Below are positions 28,112-38,043 of a stretch of DNA of 64,000 nt, piece after piece. The translations under genes were made by a program, and so were the position numbers. The notes below the pieces were generated by a model. The model was not told where the DNA came from. It saw only the letters and a program-made list of their open reading frames with translations, and did no database searches. Origin of the DNA: Chitinophagaceae bacterium IBVUCB2 (GTDB taxonomy: Bacteria; Bacteroidota; Bacteroidia; Chitinophagales; Chitinophagaceae); assembly GCA_002127295.1 (NCBI GenBank), contig NFUV01000001.1, forward strand, positions 372,001 to 436,000. Reading direction: 5' to 3'. How positions within the stretch are numbered: position 1 is the first letter of the stretch; every line of letters starts with the position of its first letter.

Positions 28112-31100
28112 TTATCTCATGATCTGTACTTTTCCTTCGGCTAATCTGCGTCCGGCAGCATCTCCTACTACTACAAAATAAATTCCACGGGCTGCATTAC
28201 TCATATTTATTGGTATCAATGTATATGCACCAGTTATCGGGAATTGTTTGCTGTAGGCCTTATTACCTTTTGAGTCATAAACAATAATAGTTCTGGATGT
28301 ATTACTTCCTCCATTATTATAATAAGAAACCGTAAAGTTTCCGTTGTTCGGAGTTGGGAAGATGAATAGCTTATTACTTACTGTTGCATTAATTACAACT
28401 TCAGGAGATTGGTTAGAGCAGGTAACACCGCTAAATACTTCCTGTATTGTTACACGATAGGTACCTACTTGCTCTACATTTACAGTTCTTGTATTACCAG
28501 TATTGGCAACAGCTGTTCCATTATACAACCATGTAGTTGTAAGGGTTCCTGCTGTTTGTGCACTTGGTGTAGCAGTTAACAAGGATGTTTGTCCAGGTAA
28601 CAAACTACTTAACGAAGCCGTAAGACCAACCGTTGGTAACTGACGGACAATCAGAACTGAATTTGCTGATGTAGTTGGTGCGGTACAAGTTGTATTTGAT
28701 AGTTGCACACGGTATGTACCACTCATAGCAACAGTGGAATTGGTAAACGTCAATGTTGCTGAGTTAGCACCTGCGATACCATTACCGTTCGTTACATTAT
28801 TAAAACCTGCACCTGTATTTACCTGCCATTGGTAGGTGATAGGTTGTGTGCTGGTACCGGTAACAGATAAACTTGTATTACTTCCAGAACAAATTTCAAT
28901 AGCTGCAGCTGGTTGAGTTGCTACTGCAACCGGTGTAATAACTGTTAGTGTAGCAGCTGCAGATGTTGCTGCCGGAGCACAAGTACCTGTTACTACAACT
29001 CTGTATTGATTTCCATTCATACCAGCAGTAGCTCCTGTTACCGTGTAAGTAGAAGCAGTTGCTGTTGGAATATCTGTAAAGGCTGGCACTGCCGCCGTAC
29101 TAATCTGCCATTGATAACCAATACCTGTTCCACTTGCTGTTGCACTGAATGTATTGTTTCCACCCACACAAATTGTAGCACTGGTTGGACTAGCTGATAT
29201 AGCCGGCAACGTATTTACAGTAAGGGTGGCAGCATTTGAAACACCCGGTGTTGTACAAGTTGCATTTGATAATTGAGCCCTGTATTGATACCCACTCATT
29301 GAAGGAGTAACCCCTGTAATGTTTAAAGTAGCAGTGTTTGCACCAGAATAAGGAGCACCAGCAGGCACATTCACAAAACCAGCTCCGGTGTTTACCTGCC
29401 ATTGATAAATAACTCCTGTTCCGCTGCCAGCCACGGTAAAGCTTGCATTGGCGCCGTCACATACTGTTGTATTTGCGGGTTGACCTGTTACAGTTACTGG
29501 TGATATTACAGTAAGTGTTGCGGCAGCAGAAGTTGCAGGTGAAGGACAGCTTCCTGAAACAACTACACGATATTGATTGCCATTCATGGCAGCAGTAATG
29601 CCATTAACAGTATAGGATGATGCTGTTGCCGTTGGGATATCAGTAAACGCTGGAACAGCTGCAGTACTGATCTGCCATTGATAAGTTAATCCTGAACCGG
29701 TAGCTCCTACACTAAATGTATGATTGCCGCCGGCACATAAAGTAATGTTCTGCGGATTTGCAGTGACAGCTGGTGCCGTATTTACAGTTAATGTAGCAGC
29801 AGCAGAAGTTGTGCTTCCGCATTGCGTACTTGCAATTACACGATATTGATTACCGCTCATACCTGCTGTTACTCCAGGAAGGTTTAATGTAGCAGTAGTT
29901 GCTCCACCAATATTTGTAAACGTTGGAACGGCCAAGGTACTGACCTGCCATTGATAACTTGTAGCTGTAGGAGATACAACTGTAAAAGAAGTATTATCCC
30001 CTGCACATACAGTTTGGTTAGATGGTGGTGTAGTAATTGCCGGACCCGCACCTGGATTTATAGTAAAAGTTATGGCTCTTGTTTGAACAACTGCACCTGC
30101 TGTACCTGTAACAGTTACAGTATATGTGCCTGCACTTAGTGCTGCAGCATTAGTTATTGAAACAGTTGTACTGGTACTGCCAGTTGTAAGAGGATTTGTT
30201 CCAAAGGCTATCGCAGGCACTACCGGTGTAGTTGGGGTAACACTTGACGTAAGTGTAATATTGGTATTGAAACCTCCAACATAGGTTGCAGTTAATGTTG
30301 TTTGCATTGGACCCGGAGCAGGACATGCAGAAACCACTGGTGCCGGACTGTTAAAAGTAAATCCTGATGTTGCGGCATTGATAGTGAAATTAGTATTAGA
30401 AATATCAAAGAAGATATTTCCCAATGCTTCAATTCTGATTCTTGCAGAGGTAGTAGCAGGAATAACAGGAAGATTCAGTGATTCTGAACCATCATTTGCG
30501 GTACTGGCAGTTAACTCATGCGGGTATGTTAAGCCACCATCTACTGACAATGTAATTCTAACATTGGCAACATTAAATGGAGCGGCAGTTGTACCTGCAT
30601 TATTCCAGGTAATTGTTTGAGAAGTTCCTGCATCATAAACTTCACCACCATTTGGAGTAGTTACTGCAAAGGGAGTTGAACCAACTGCGTTTACCTGAAA
30701 TGTAGTTGCGTCCTGGCAACCTTCACCACTGGAAACCACACCTCCACCACCGGCTCTGTTATCTCTTACTGTTAATCTGAATTTCATGGCACGGGCAACT
30801 TGTGGCAGCACCTCTCCTCTTAAACCATCTAAAACAGATGGGGCGCCAGTGCCGGGGTAGTTTGCTGCTATTACACGAATATCAGGAAAGGTTCTGCTGC
30901 CGGAAGTTTTTGAAACTCTTGTCCGGAACAAAGGACGGGTGGTACTTGTAGCAGCACTTGGCCAGCTACCTGCCGCACCTACATCCCATCCCTCCCAGTT
31001 ATAAGTTATTGCATCACCATCTGCATCCGTAGCAGCTCCTGTTAGAGTAAATGGTGTATTAATAGGTATACTAACATTATTTGTTCCTATTGAAGTGATT

Positions 31101-32389
31101 ACCGGTAAAGTATTCCCGGTTGCAGATACAGTTCCGCAACCAGCACCTCCACCAGAGGTAATAAAATTAATTATCGCATCATAGCTTATTGCATGAAATA
31201 TTGCGTCACTATTTGGTTGAATATTTTCTGTGGCTGAACAAATACCGGCATATGCCATAATGGTTGTTCCACTTCCTGGTTCATAAGAACCCCCGGGACT
31301 TGCGCAAGTATTAGAATTAAAAGAGTGTGGTGCGTTGAACTGATGACCCATTTCATGGGCTACATAATCAATATAGTATGGATCACCTACCGGATTAACA
31401 CCTCCTGTAAGTCCACGACCCTTACTTCCACTACAAACTACACCCAATCCTGCTACACCTGCATTTGATGCCGTACAACCAAGATGACCAATATCGTAAG
31501 CAGAAGATCCACCTACACCTGCAAGAGCTGTATTTATTATACCGGTAATAGCATTTAGTTCTGCTATAGAACCATTATTTGCCCACGGATCAGTTGCGGG
31601 ATTCAAATACTCAATTAAATTATTATCTGCAATTAAAACAAGTCTAATAGCCAACTCGTCTTCATAGACCTGGGTTAATCGGTTTACACCAGTTACTAAT
31701 GCCGCATGTGTAGGACCTGCAAGTCCTCCACCAACTGCCTGAGCAAACTCTCCGGTTATAGCAAAAGCAAGACGATACGTACGAAGTTGCGTACCACGAC
31801 AAGGACCGGCATCAGGAACTACGTTTTGATTGACAGGAATATTTTCTGTGCTACAACTAAATTCAGTTCTTCCTTTGTAATCTCTCATGTAATAGCTCAC
31901 ATAATTATTAACATCACGTCTTGCATAAGGGTCAATGATAATTCTACCGTTAGGCGAATTTATTTGTGCACTAAAACCAAAATATGGGTTATAATCAAAC
32001 CGGATCGTTGCATAAGGATCATCAATGCCTTGTCCTGCAAATGTTCTTATCTCCGGAAATTTAACAGCTAACCCCGGTTCCTGAATACTACTTTCCCACA
32101 CTCTGAATTTAGCCATTGTTCCATTAGGCATTGGCAATTCAAGCACCGGTGCCTGGTTTCGATTACTTAATAAACTTGCTTCAGAAGGTAACGACCATAA
32201 GAAGGTTTTCATTTGCTGTACATCTAATCCCGACGTACGAAATTTTTCAGGAACAATTACTCTTTGTCCTGTGGTAGAAAGAGTTTGGTTTTGTCCGGCA
32301 TCGGTAAAAAAACGATTTTGTGCTGAGGCCGAAAAAGAAATCAGCAAAACAGAAATTACAGTAAGAGTTAGTTTGTAAAACAATTTCAT
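28112..32389 (-). CDS. Secreted reprolysin-like metzincin with Ig-like repeats and T9SS sorting domain
   Basis: This 1425-residue protein has a signal peptide ending SASAQ at about residue 24 and a ~170-residue prodomain. The metzincin catalytic domain carries HEMGHQFNAPH (zinc ligands His345, His349, His355; Glu346 catalytic) and a Met-turn TIMAYAGIC. The usual metzincin Gly between the second and third His is Asn352. Next come a calx/PKD-like stretch and about five Ig-like modules of ~95 residues, each with YQWQ and Cys pairs, two of them in an A-B-A-B duplication. A T9SS type A sorting domain closes the protein (FPTPNNGNFTVSYYN, ARGIYFVVVGD). It should be exported to the surface or medium as a protease. 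The substrate is unknown. Confidence 0.92.
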   Translation of the reverse strand: MKLFYKLTLTVISVLLISFSASAQNRFFTDAGQNQTLSTTGQRVIVPEKFRTSGLDVQQMKTFLWSLPSEASLLSNRNQAPVLELPMPNGTMAKFRVWESSIQEPGLAVKFPEIRTFAGQGIDDPYATIRFDYNPYFGFSAQINSPNGRIIIDPYARRDVNNYVSYYMRDYKGRTEFSCSTENIPVNQNVVPDAGPCRGTQLRTYRLAFAITGEFAQAVGGGLAGPTHAALVTGVNRLTQVYEDELAIRLVLIADNNLIEYLNPATDPWANNGSIAELNAITGIINTALAGVGGSSAYDIGHLGCTASNAGVAGLGVVCSGSKGRGLTGGVNPVGDPYYIDYVAHEMGHQFNAPHSFNSNTCASPGGSYEPGSGTTIMAYAGICSATENIQPNSDAIFHAISYDAIINFITSGGGAGCGTVSATGNTLPVITSIGTNNVSIPINTPFTLTGAATDADGDAITYNWEGWDVGAAGSWPSAATSTTRPLFRTRVSKTSGSRTFPDIRVIAANYPGTGAPSVLDGLRGEVLPQVARAMKFRLTVRDNRAGGGGVVSSGEGCQDATTFQVNAVGSTPFAVTTPNGGEVYDAGTSQTITWNNAGTTAAPFNVANVRITLSVDGGLTYPHELTASTANDGSESLNLPVIPATTSARIRIEALGNIFFDISNTNFTINAATSGFTFNSPAPVVSACPAPGPMQTTLTATYVGGFNTNITLTSSVTPTTPVVPAIAFGTNPLTTGSTSTTVSITNAAALSAGTYTVTVTGTAGAVVQTRAITFTINPGAGPAITTPPSNQTVCAGDNTSFTVVSPTATSYQWQVSTLAVPTFTNIGGATTATLNLPGVTAGMSGNQYRVIASTQCGSTTSAAATLTVNTAPAVTANPQNITLCAGGNHTFSVGATGSGLTYQWQISTAAVPAFTDIPTATASSYTVNGITAAMNGNQYRVVVSGSCPSPATSAAATLTVISPVTVTGQPANTTVCDGANASFTVAGSGTGVIYQWQVNTGAGFVNVPAGAPYSGANTATLNITGVTPSMSGYQYRAQLSNATCTTPGVSNAATLTVNTLPAISASPTSATICVGGNNTFSATASGTGIGYQWQISTAAVPAFTDIPTATASTYTVTGATAGMNGNQYRVVVTGTCAPAATSAAATLTVITPVAVATQPAAAIEICSGSNTSLSVTGTSTQPITYQWQVNTGAGFNNVTNGNGIAGANSATLTFTNSTVAMSGTYRVQLSNTTCTAPTTSANSVLIVRQLPTVGLTASLSSLLPGQTSLLTATPSAQTAGTLTTTWLYNGTAVANTGNTRTVNVEQVGTYRVTIQEVFSGVTCSNQSPEVVINATVSNKLFIFPTPNNGNFTVSYYNNGGSNTSRTIIVYDSKGNKAYSKQFPITGAYTLIPINMSNAARGIYFVVVGDAAGRRLAEGKVQIMR

Positions 32390-32409
32390 ATAATTTTTTT
32401 AAGTGATAA

Positions 32410-32427
32410 ACAGATTTTAGAATCTGT
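32410..32427 (-). promoter_or_regulatory. Hairpin in the 5' leader of the metzincin gene
   Basis: The perfect 7-bp inverted repeat ACAGATT / AATCTGT has a 4-nt loop and lies 20 bp before the start codon. There is no T-tract. It may stabilise or regulate the mRNA leader. Confidence 0.35.
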
Positions 32428-32506
32428 CAGATTCAGGCTGCAAAAAAAGTTATTAAAGTTAAGGATCATTAGTGTACCACCAAATCGGGAATATCCACAT
32501 TTGGAG

Positions 32507-32539
32507 CACAAAAAACCCCGCTTCTTTAAAAACGGGGTT
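32507..32539 (-). terminator. Intrinsic terminator of groEL
   Basis: The stem AACCCCG (32514-32520) / CGGGGTT (32533-32539), read on the minus strand, is followed by TTTTG. It is 28 bp after the groEL stop. Confidence 0.85.
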
Positions 32540-32567
32540 CGTAATATAGCTTAGTAGCGGTACTTTC

Positions 32568-34229
<1,662 letters not shown>

Positions 34230-34291
34230 TTATAAATTAGAAACCCGCAACAGTAGTCAGTCGTTTTGACTTTTTACTTTTGCCTTTTGAA

Positions 34292-34573
34292 TTAAACAAT
34301 CGCCAGGATATCCGACTCTCTCATAATAAGATAATCTTCACCATCGATCTGGATTTCAGTGCCGGCATATTTACCATATAAAACAGTGTTGCCTGCTTTT
34401 ACAGTAACAGGCTCATCTTTTTTGCCCGGGCCAGCAGCGATTACTGTACCTCTCTGTGGTTTTTCTTTTGCAGTATCGGGGATGATAATTCCACCAGATG
34501 ATTTCTCTTCGGCAGCGTCAGCCTTTACAATTACCCTGTCATGCAGTGGGGTAACGCTTACTTTTTTAGCCAT
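34292..34573 (-). CDS. groES: 10 kDa co-chaperonin GroES
   Basis: This 93-residue protein starts at [16 protein letters not shown]. The mobile loop region [19 protein letters not shown] and the C-terminal [16 protein letters not shown] are typical. The frame extends upstream, but no start there gives a normal N-terminus. It is the first gene of the groES-groEL operon. No CIRCE-type inverted repeat was found upstream, only a -7 box at 34641-34648. Confidence 0.97.
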   Translation of the reverse strand: MAKKVSVTPLHDRVIVKADAAEEKSSGGIIIPDTAKEKPQRGTVIAAGPGKKDEPVTVKAGNTVLYGKYAGTEIQIDGEDYLIMRESDILAIV

Positions 34574-34640
34574 AATTGTATTGATTTTTGATTTTTTGAA
34601 ATATTTGCCCATCCTTCAACAAGCTCAGGATTTGGGACGG

Positions 34641-34648
34641 CAAAGGTA
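34641..34648 (-). promoter_or_regulatory. -7 promoter box (TACCTTTG) for groES-groEL
   Basis: TACCTTTG on the minus strand fits TANNTTTG. It is 67 nt from the groES start, so the leader is about 60 nt. Confidence 0.55.
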
Positions 34649-34781
34649 CGGCGAATAGCATGCCGTTCCATTTCAGAAGCAAAAAATTGCAAACTTGGCG
34701 GGTATTTAAAGTGATTAACCCCCGAATGGCAGAAATTTTTTCAGTTCGTTGTGTCAAAATATCACAACCTGACAAGTTAAG

Positions 34782-35450
34782 CTACAGAGTGTTGTAGTAT
34801 TTGATAGCCCGGGCAAAGTCGGCTTCATTCTTAGCACTGAGAGAGTTTTGCTTCATATAAGCATCTACTTCTGCCCATTTATCATTCGTTAATTCTTCTA
34901 ATATTTTTGAACCGGGCTTCTGCGATTGGCTTTTTCCATCTTTCAGGTAAAAGAAAGTACTGCGACTATTAAAAGTTTTTATTTTCCCTGGCACATTATA
35001 TTCAGTGGTTTCATCAAGACTTTTATATAAATATTTTAAAAAAGTAACCCTCCCCTCTGCCATCACCTGAAGATATTTTAATGGTCCCACAACGTCATTT
35101 ATTGAAAATCCTCTTCTGAATATCATCCTATTCGTTGTATCACCCGGAACTGAAAGAAATATTTCAACTTCATTTATAGTAGTTACAAACTCATAAACGG
35201 TGTTGTTGTAATTATAAAAAAATTTATTCGCATATAAATCAAAGCGGATTTGAACATTTAAATGAGTTGTTCCGAATTTATCGGTGACATAAGCCGTTTT
35301 CCAATCCTCGAAAAGCCAGGCAGAACCTTGAACATCCTCATATTGCTTGATGGTATAGGGTTTGCCATTAATTGGGTCTGTCAGGTAAACTTGTCCGCTG
35401 GAGCATACCGACATCAATAAAGCACCAATTACAAGGAGGACTTTTGACAT
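34782..35450 (-). CDS. Exported protein of unknown function
   Basis: This 222-residue protein has a signal peptide (MSKVLLVIGALLMSVCSSGQ). The body contains many aromatic residues and beta-strand-like segments such as LYANKFFYNYNNTVYEFV, plus a Lys/Glu-rich helical C-terminus (KILEELTNDKWAEVDAYMKQ). No known motif was recognised. It stands alone between groES and nusB, divergent from nusB. Proteins of this type are common in Chitinophagaceae and are annotated as hypothetical. Confidence 0.7.
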   Translation of the reverse strand: MSKVLLVIGALLMSVCSSGQVYLTDPINGKPYTIKQYEDVQGSAWLFEDWKTAYVTDKFGTTHLNVQIRFDLYANKFFYNYNNTVYEFVTTINEVEIFLSVPGDTTNRMIFRRGFSINDVVGPLKYLQVMAEGRVTFLKYLYKSLDETTEYNVPGKIKTFNSRSTFFYLKDGKSQSQKPGSKILEELTNDKWAEVDAYMKQNSLSAKNEADFARAIKYYNTL

Positions 35451-35551
35451 GTTTTAAAATTAAGAAATTATCGATCAATATTAAATTCTTCATAATAAGA
35501 ACTTTATTTGTACAATTGCTATCTTCGCTCCCCAAATAGTTCATTACATCA

Positions 35552-36478
35552 ATGATTAGCAGAAGAAATATCCGGGTAAAAGTGATGCAAACCTTATACA
35601 CAGTGTTTGCTTTAGAGAACGAAGTAAAACCCGGTGAACCCCAAAAGTTGTTACAACAACATTTCAACCAGACCCGTTCACTCTTAGTCTACTTACTCTA
35701 TTTTCTAACAGAAGTTACCCGGTATGCAGAAAAAGATGCACATAAAAGAGCTGGCAAACATCTACCCAATGCGGCTGATTTAAACGTAAATATAAAAATT
35801 GCCGGAAATGAATTGCTGTGGAAGATGCTTGAAGACACCGGTTTAAATGAACAATTCAAAGCAGAAAAACCTGAATTAAAGGTTGACAACGAACTGCTCC
35901 GCAAAATTTATCTTTCCCTTGCGGAAACACAAGAGTATAAATTATATACTGCACAGCCGGGCCGGGAAAAAACAGAAGAAAAAAAGATACTGGAATTTAT
36001 ATTGAATGATTTACTACTTGCGAATGAATTATTTGTTTCACACATAGAAGAAAATTTTTCTAACTGGGATGATGATGGAGAAATGGTAGTGCAATTGATT
36101 ACAGGCTATTTGCAAAAACCGGGTAGTGTAAACTTTAAAGTATTGCTGGGGCCAGACAAAGAACAATTCGCAAAAAACCTGCTGCAAACCGTTCTTGACA
36201 AAAACGAACACCTGCATACTCTCATTGTGCCCAAATTGAAAAACTGGGACCCTGAAAGAATTGCACATCTAGATATGATAATGATGAAAATGGGAGTGGC
36301 AGAATTTCTTTATTTTGAAACTATTCCTCCAAAAGTAACTATCAACGAATACATTGATTTGGCAAAAGACTACAGTACCGCACAAAGCGGCCAGTTCGTA
36401 AATGGTATCCTTGATAATATTCATAAAGAACTGACACAGGAAGGTAAAATGCAGAAAGTTGAGTATAAAAAAAGCTAA
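35552..36478 (+). CDS. nusB: Transcription antitermination factor NusB (long Bacteroidota form)
   Basis: This 308-residue protein has the NusB fold in its C-terminal ~140 residues: NWDPERIAHLDMIMMKMGVAEF, followed by PPKVTINEYIDLAKDYST and FVNGILDNI, the family signature. NusB binds boxA RNA with NusE/S10 for rRNA antitermination. It is about twice the length of E. coli NusB; the long N-terminal helical region beginning MISRRNIRVKVMQTLYTVFA is normal for Bacteroidota. It is followed by the DUF1573 lipoprotein and yajC genes. Confidence 0.93.
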   Translation: MISRRNIRVKVMQTLYTVFALENEVKPGEPQKLLQQHFNQTRSLLVYLLYFLTEVTRYAEKDAHKRAGKHLPNAADLNVNIKIAGNELLWKMLEDTGLNEQFKAEKPELKVDNELLRKIYLSLAETQEYKLYTAQPGREKTEEKKILEFILNDLLLANELFVSHIEENFSNWDDDGEMVVQLITGYLQKPGSVNFKVLLGPDKEQFAKNLLQTVLDKNEHLHTLIVPKLKNWDPERIAHLDMIMMKMGVAEFLYFETIPPKVTINEYIDLAKDYSTAQSGQFVNGILDNIHKELTQEGKMQKVEYKKS

Positions 36479-36522
36479 TACAAGTCTTTACCTCTAAACT
36501 TGTTCGCCATTAAACTAACCTT

Positions 36523-36530
36523 TACATTTG
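36523..36530 (+). promoter_or_regulatory. Promoter: TACATTTG -7 box with TTG 20 bp upstream
   Basis: TACATTTG fits TANNTTTG, and a TTG at 36500-36502 lies 20 bp upstream, close to the usual 17-19 bp spacing. It precedes the DUF1573 start by 20 nt, so this lipoprotein and yajC can be transcribed independently of nusB. Confidence 0.55.
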
Positions 36531-36550
36531 CAATTCGCAAAAAAAACTCC

Positions 36551-37009
36551 ATGAAAAAAGTAATATTCATTTTCGCCATTATCGTAAGCATTGCAGCCTG
36601 CAAAAACGAAGACAAAAAAACAACTAGTGGATCAACTACTGAATTAACAGCCGAAGAAAAAGAAAGGTCAAAAACAGACTCCAGTAATTTCACTTCCATC
36701 CAGTGGTTGGATTCTACTTTCCTGGATTTAGGAAAAGTAAAAAAAGGGGAAACCGTTGAAGTTAGCTTTCGTTTTAAAAATACGGGTAATAAACAATTGG
36801 TTATTGCCGATGTAAGTGCTGGTTGTGGTTGTACAATTCCAGAAAAGCCGCAGCAACCATTTGCACCTGGTGAGGAAGGAGTAATTAAAGCCAAGTTTGA
36901 AAGTAAAAATCAAAATGTTGGCCCCCACCAAAAACCGGTTTATGTAACAGCCAATACCAATACACCTAACCCTATACTATTGAATTTTAAAGTAGAGATT
37001 ACAGAATAA
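36551..37009 (+). CDS. DUF1573 family lipoprotein
   Basis: This 152-residue protein has a lipoprotein signal (MKKVIFIFAIIVSIAACKN, lipobox cysteine at residue 19) and a charged linker. A DUF1573 Ig-like domain follows, with FLDLGKVKKGETVEVSFRFK, NTGNKQLVIADVSAGCGCT and a closing PVYVTANTNTPNP strand. This domain resembles ASH/MSP-like beta-sandwiches. The start is the ATG at 36551; an upstream TTG in the same frame would destroy the signal peptide. Function is unknown; envelope location is likely. Confidence 0.9.
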   Translation: MKKVIFIFAIIVSIAACKNEDKKTTSGSTTELTAEEKERSKTDSSNFTSIQWLDSTFLDLGKVKKGETVEVSFRFKNTGNKQLVIADVSAGCGCTIPEKPQQPFAPGEEGVIKAKFESKNQNVGPHQKPVYVTANTNTPNPILLNFKVEITE

Positions 37010-37028
37010 CAATTAAAACAGTTTACAC

Positions 37029-37373
37029 ATGTTCAGCACATTTTATTTTTTAGCAGACCCCCCATCTGGTGGTGGAATGGGAGGCTTCCAGTTTGTTTTC
37101 TTAGGATTAATGATCCTTGTTTTCTGGTTGTTCTTTATCCGCCCACAAGCTAAAAGAGCAAAAAACCAGAAAAAGTTTATTGAAGAATTAGGCAAAGGCG
37201 AAAAGATTGTAACTATCGCAGGTATCCACGGTACTATCAATAAAGTAAATGAAGATGGTACGCTTAATATTGAAGTTAGCCCTGGCAGTTATATTAAAAT
37301 TGAAAAAAGTGCCATAAGTATGGATTGGACAGCAGCGCTGAATAAACCAGCTGCTACGACTGATAAAAAATAA
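37029..37373 (+). CDS. yajC: Preprotein translocase subunit YajC
   Basis: This 114-residue single-pass membrane protein is an accessory partner of SecDF. It has one N-terminal TM (VFLGLMILVFWLFFIRPQAK) followed by KRAKNQKKFIEELGKGEKIV and the conserved ITTIAGIHG-like segment (TIAGIHGTINKVNEDG). The FFIRPQ motif after the helix is diagnostic. It follows the DUF1573 gene by 19 bp in one operon that ends at the 14-bp-stem hairpin. secDF is encoded 3.5 kb downstream. Confidence 0.95.
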   Translation: MFSTFYFLADPPSGGGMGGFQFVFLGLMILVFWLFFIRPQAKRAKNQKKFIEELGKGEKIVTIAGIHGTINKVNEDGTLNIEVSPGSYIKIEKSAISMDWTAALNKPAATTDKK

Positions 37374-37387
37374 GGCAACAAATAATT

Positions 37388-37440
37388 AAATTCCAAATTC
37401 CGGTAGCACTTGCTATCTTGGAATTTGGAATTTTTATTTC
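37388..37440 (+). terminator. Long-stem terminator after yajC
   Basis: The perfect 14-bp stem AAATTCCAAATTCC (37388-37401) / GGAATTTGGAATTT (37420-37433) is followed by TTATTTC. The loop itself holds a second small hairpin, TAGCA-CT-TGCTA. Confidence 0.75.
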
Positions 37441-37449
37441 ATTGATTTT

Positions 37450-38043
37450 ATGATTAAAGTAGGACTAACGGGTGGAATTGGCAGTGGCAAAACGACTGTG
37501 GCCAGCATATTTGAAAAACTGGGCATACCTGTTTATTATGCAGATGATGCAGCGAGACGATTAATGAATGACAACCCAGAACTAAAGTCGCTTATTATTA
37601 AACATTTTGGAGATGAAAGTTACAAGCATGGCGAACTAAATAGAAAATATATCGCCTCCATCGTTTTCAACGATAAAGAGAAGCTGGAATTGCTGAACTC
37701 CCTCACCCACCCTATTACTATGCAGGATGCTTTAGTGTGGATGAATGAACAGACTACACCTTATGTGATTAAAGAAGCAGCCCTCTTATTTGAAAGTGGG
37801 GCGGCGGAACAATTAGATTATATCATTGGTGTATATGCACCCCAGCATATTCGGGTAAAAAGGGTTATGAACCGGGACAAAACTTCAATAGAAGAAGTAA
37901 TGAAAAGAATAACCCGGCAGATTGATGAAGAGATGAAAATGAAACTTTGCGATTTTGTTATTACTAACAATGATCAGCAATTAGTAATACCACAAGTGCT
38001 TGAATTGGATAAAAAATTCAAAGCCCTTGCAGTAAATAAATAA
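37450..38043 (+). CDS. coaE: Dephospho-CoA kinase
   Basis: CoaE phosphorylates dephospho-CoA in the last step of CoA synthesis. The 197-residue protein has the P-loop GLTGGIGSGKTTVASIF at its N-terminus, YYADDAARRLM, the HPxxxxD-type region TLTHP-like (LTHPITMQDALVWM), and the later RVMNRDKTSIEEVMKRITRQ lid segment. It starts directly after the yajC terminator. Its stop codon abuts the stop of the convergent aminotransferase gene. Confidence 0.95.
   Translation: MIKVGLTGGIGSGKTTVASIFEKLGIPVYYADDAARRLMNDNPELKSLIIKHFGDESYKHGELNRKYIASIVFNDKEKLELLNSLTHPITMQDALVWMNEQTTPYVIKEAALLFESGAAEQLDYIIGVYAPQHIRVKRVMNRDKTSIEEVMKRITRQIDEEMKMKLCDFVITNNDQQLVIPQVLELDKKFKALAVNK

Noticed and set aside
28640-29780. 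CRISPR-like or tandem DNA repeat in the metzincin gene
   Set aside because: The periodicity comes from duplicated Ig-like protein modules with diverged DNA, not short identical repeats with spacers.
34574-34781. CIRCE heat-shock operator upstream of groES
   Set aside because: I looked for the TTAGCACTC-N9-GAGTGCTAA inverted repeat and did not find it; only a TACCTTTG box is present.
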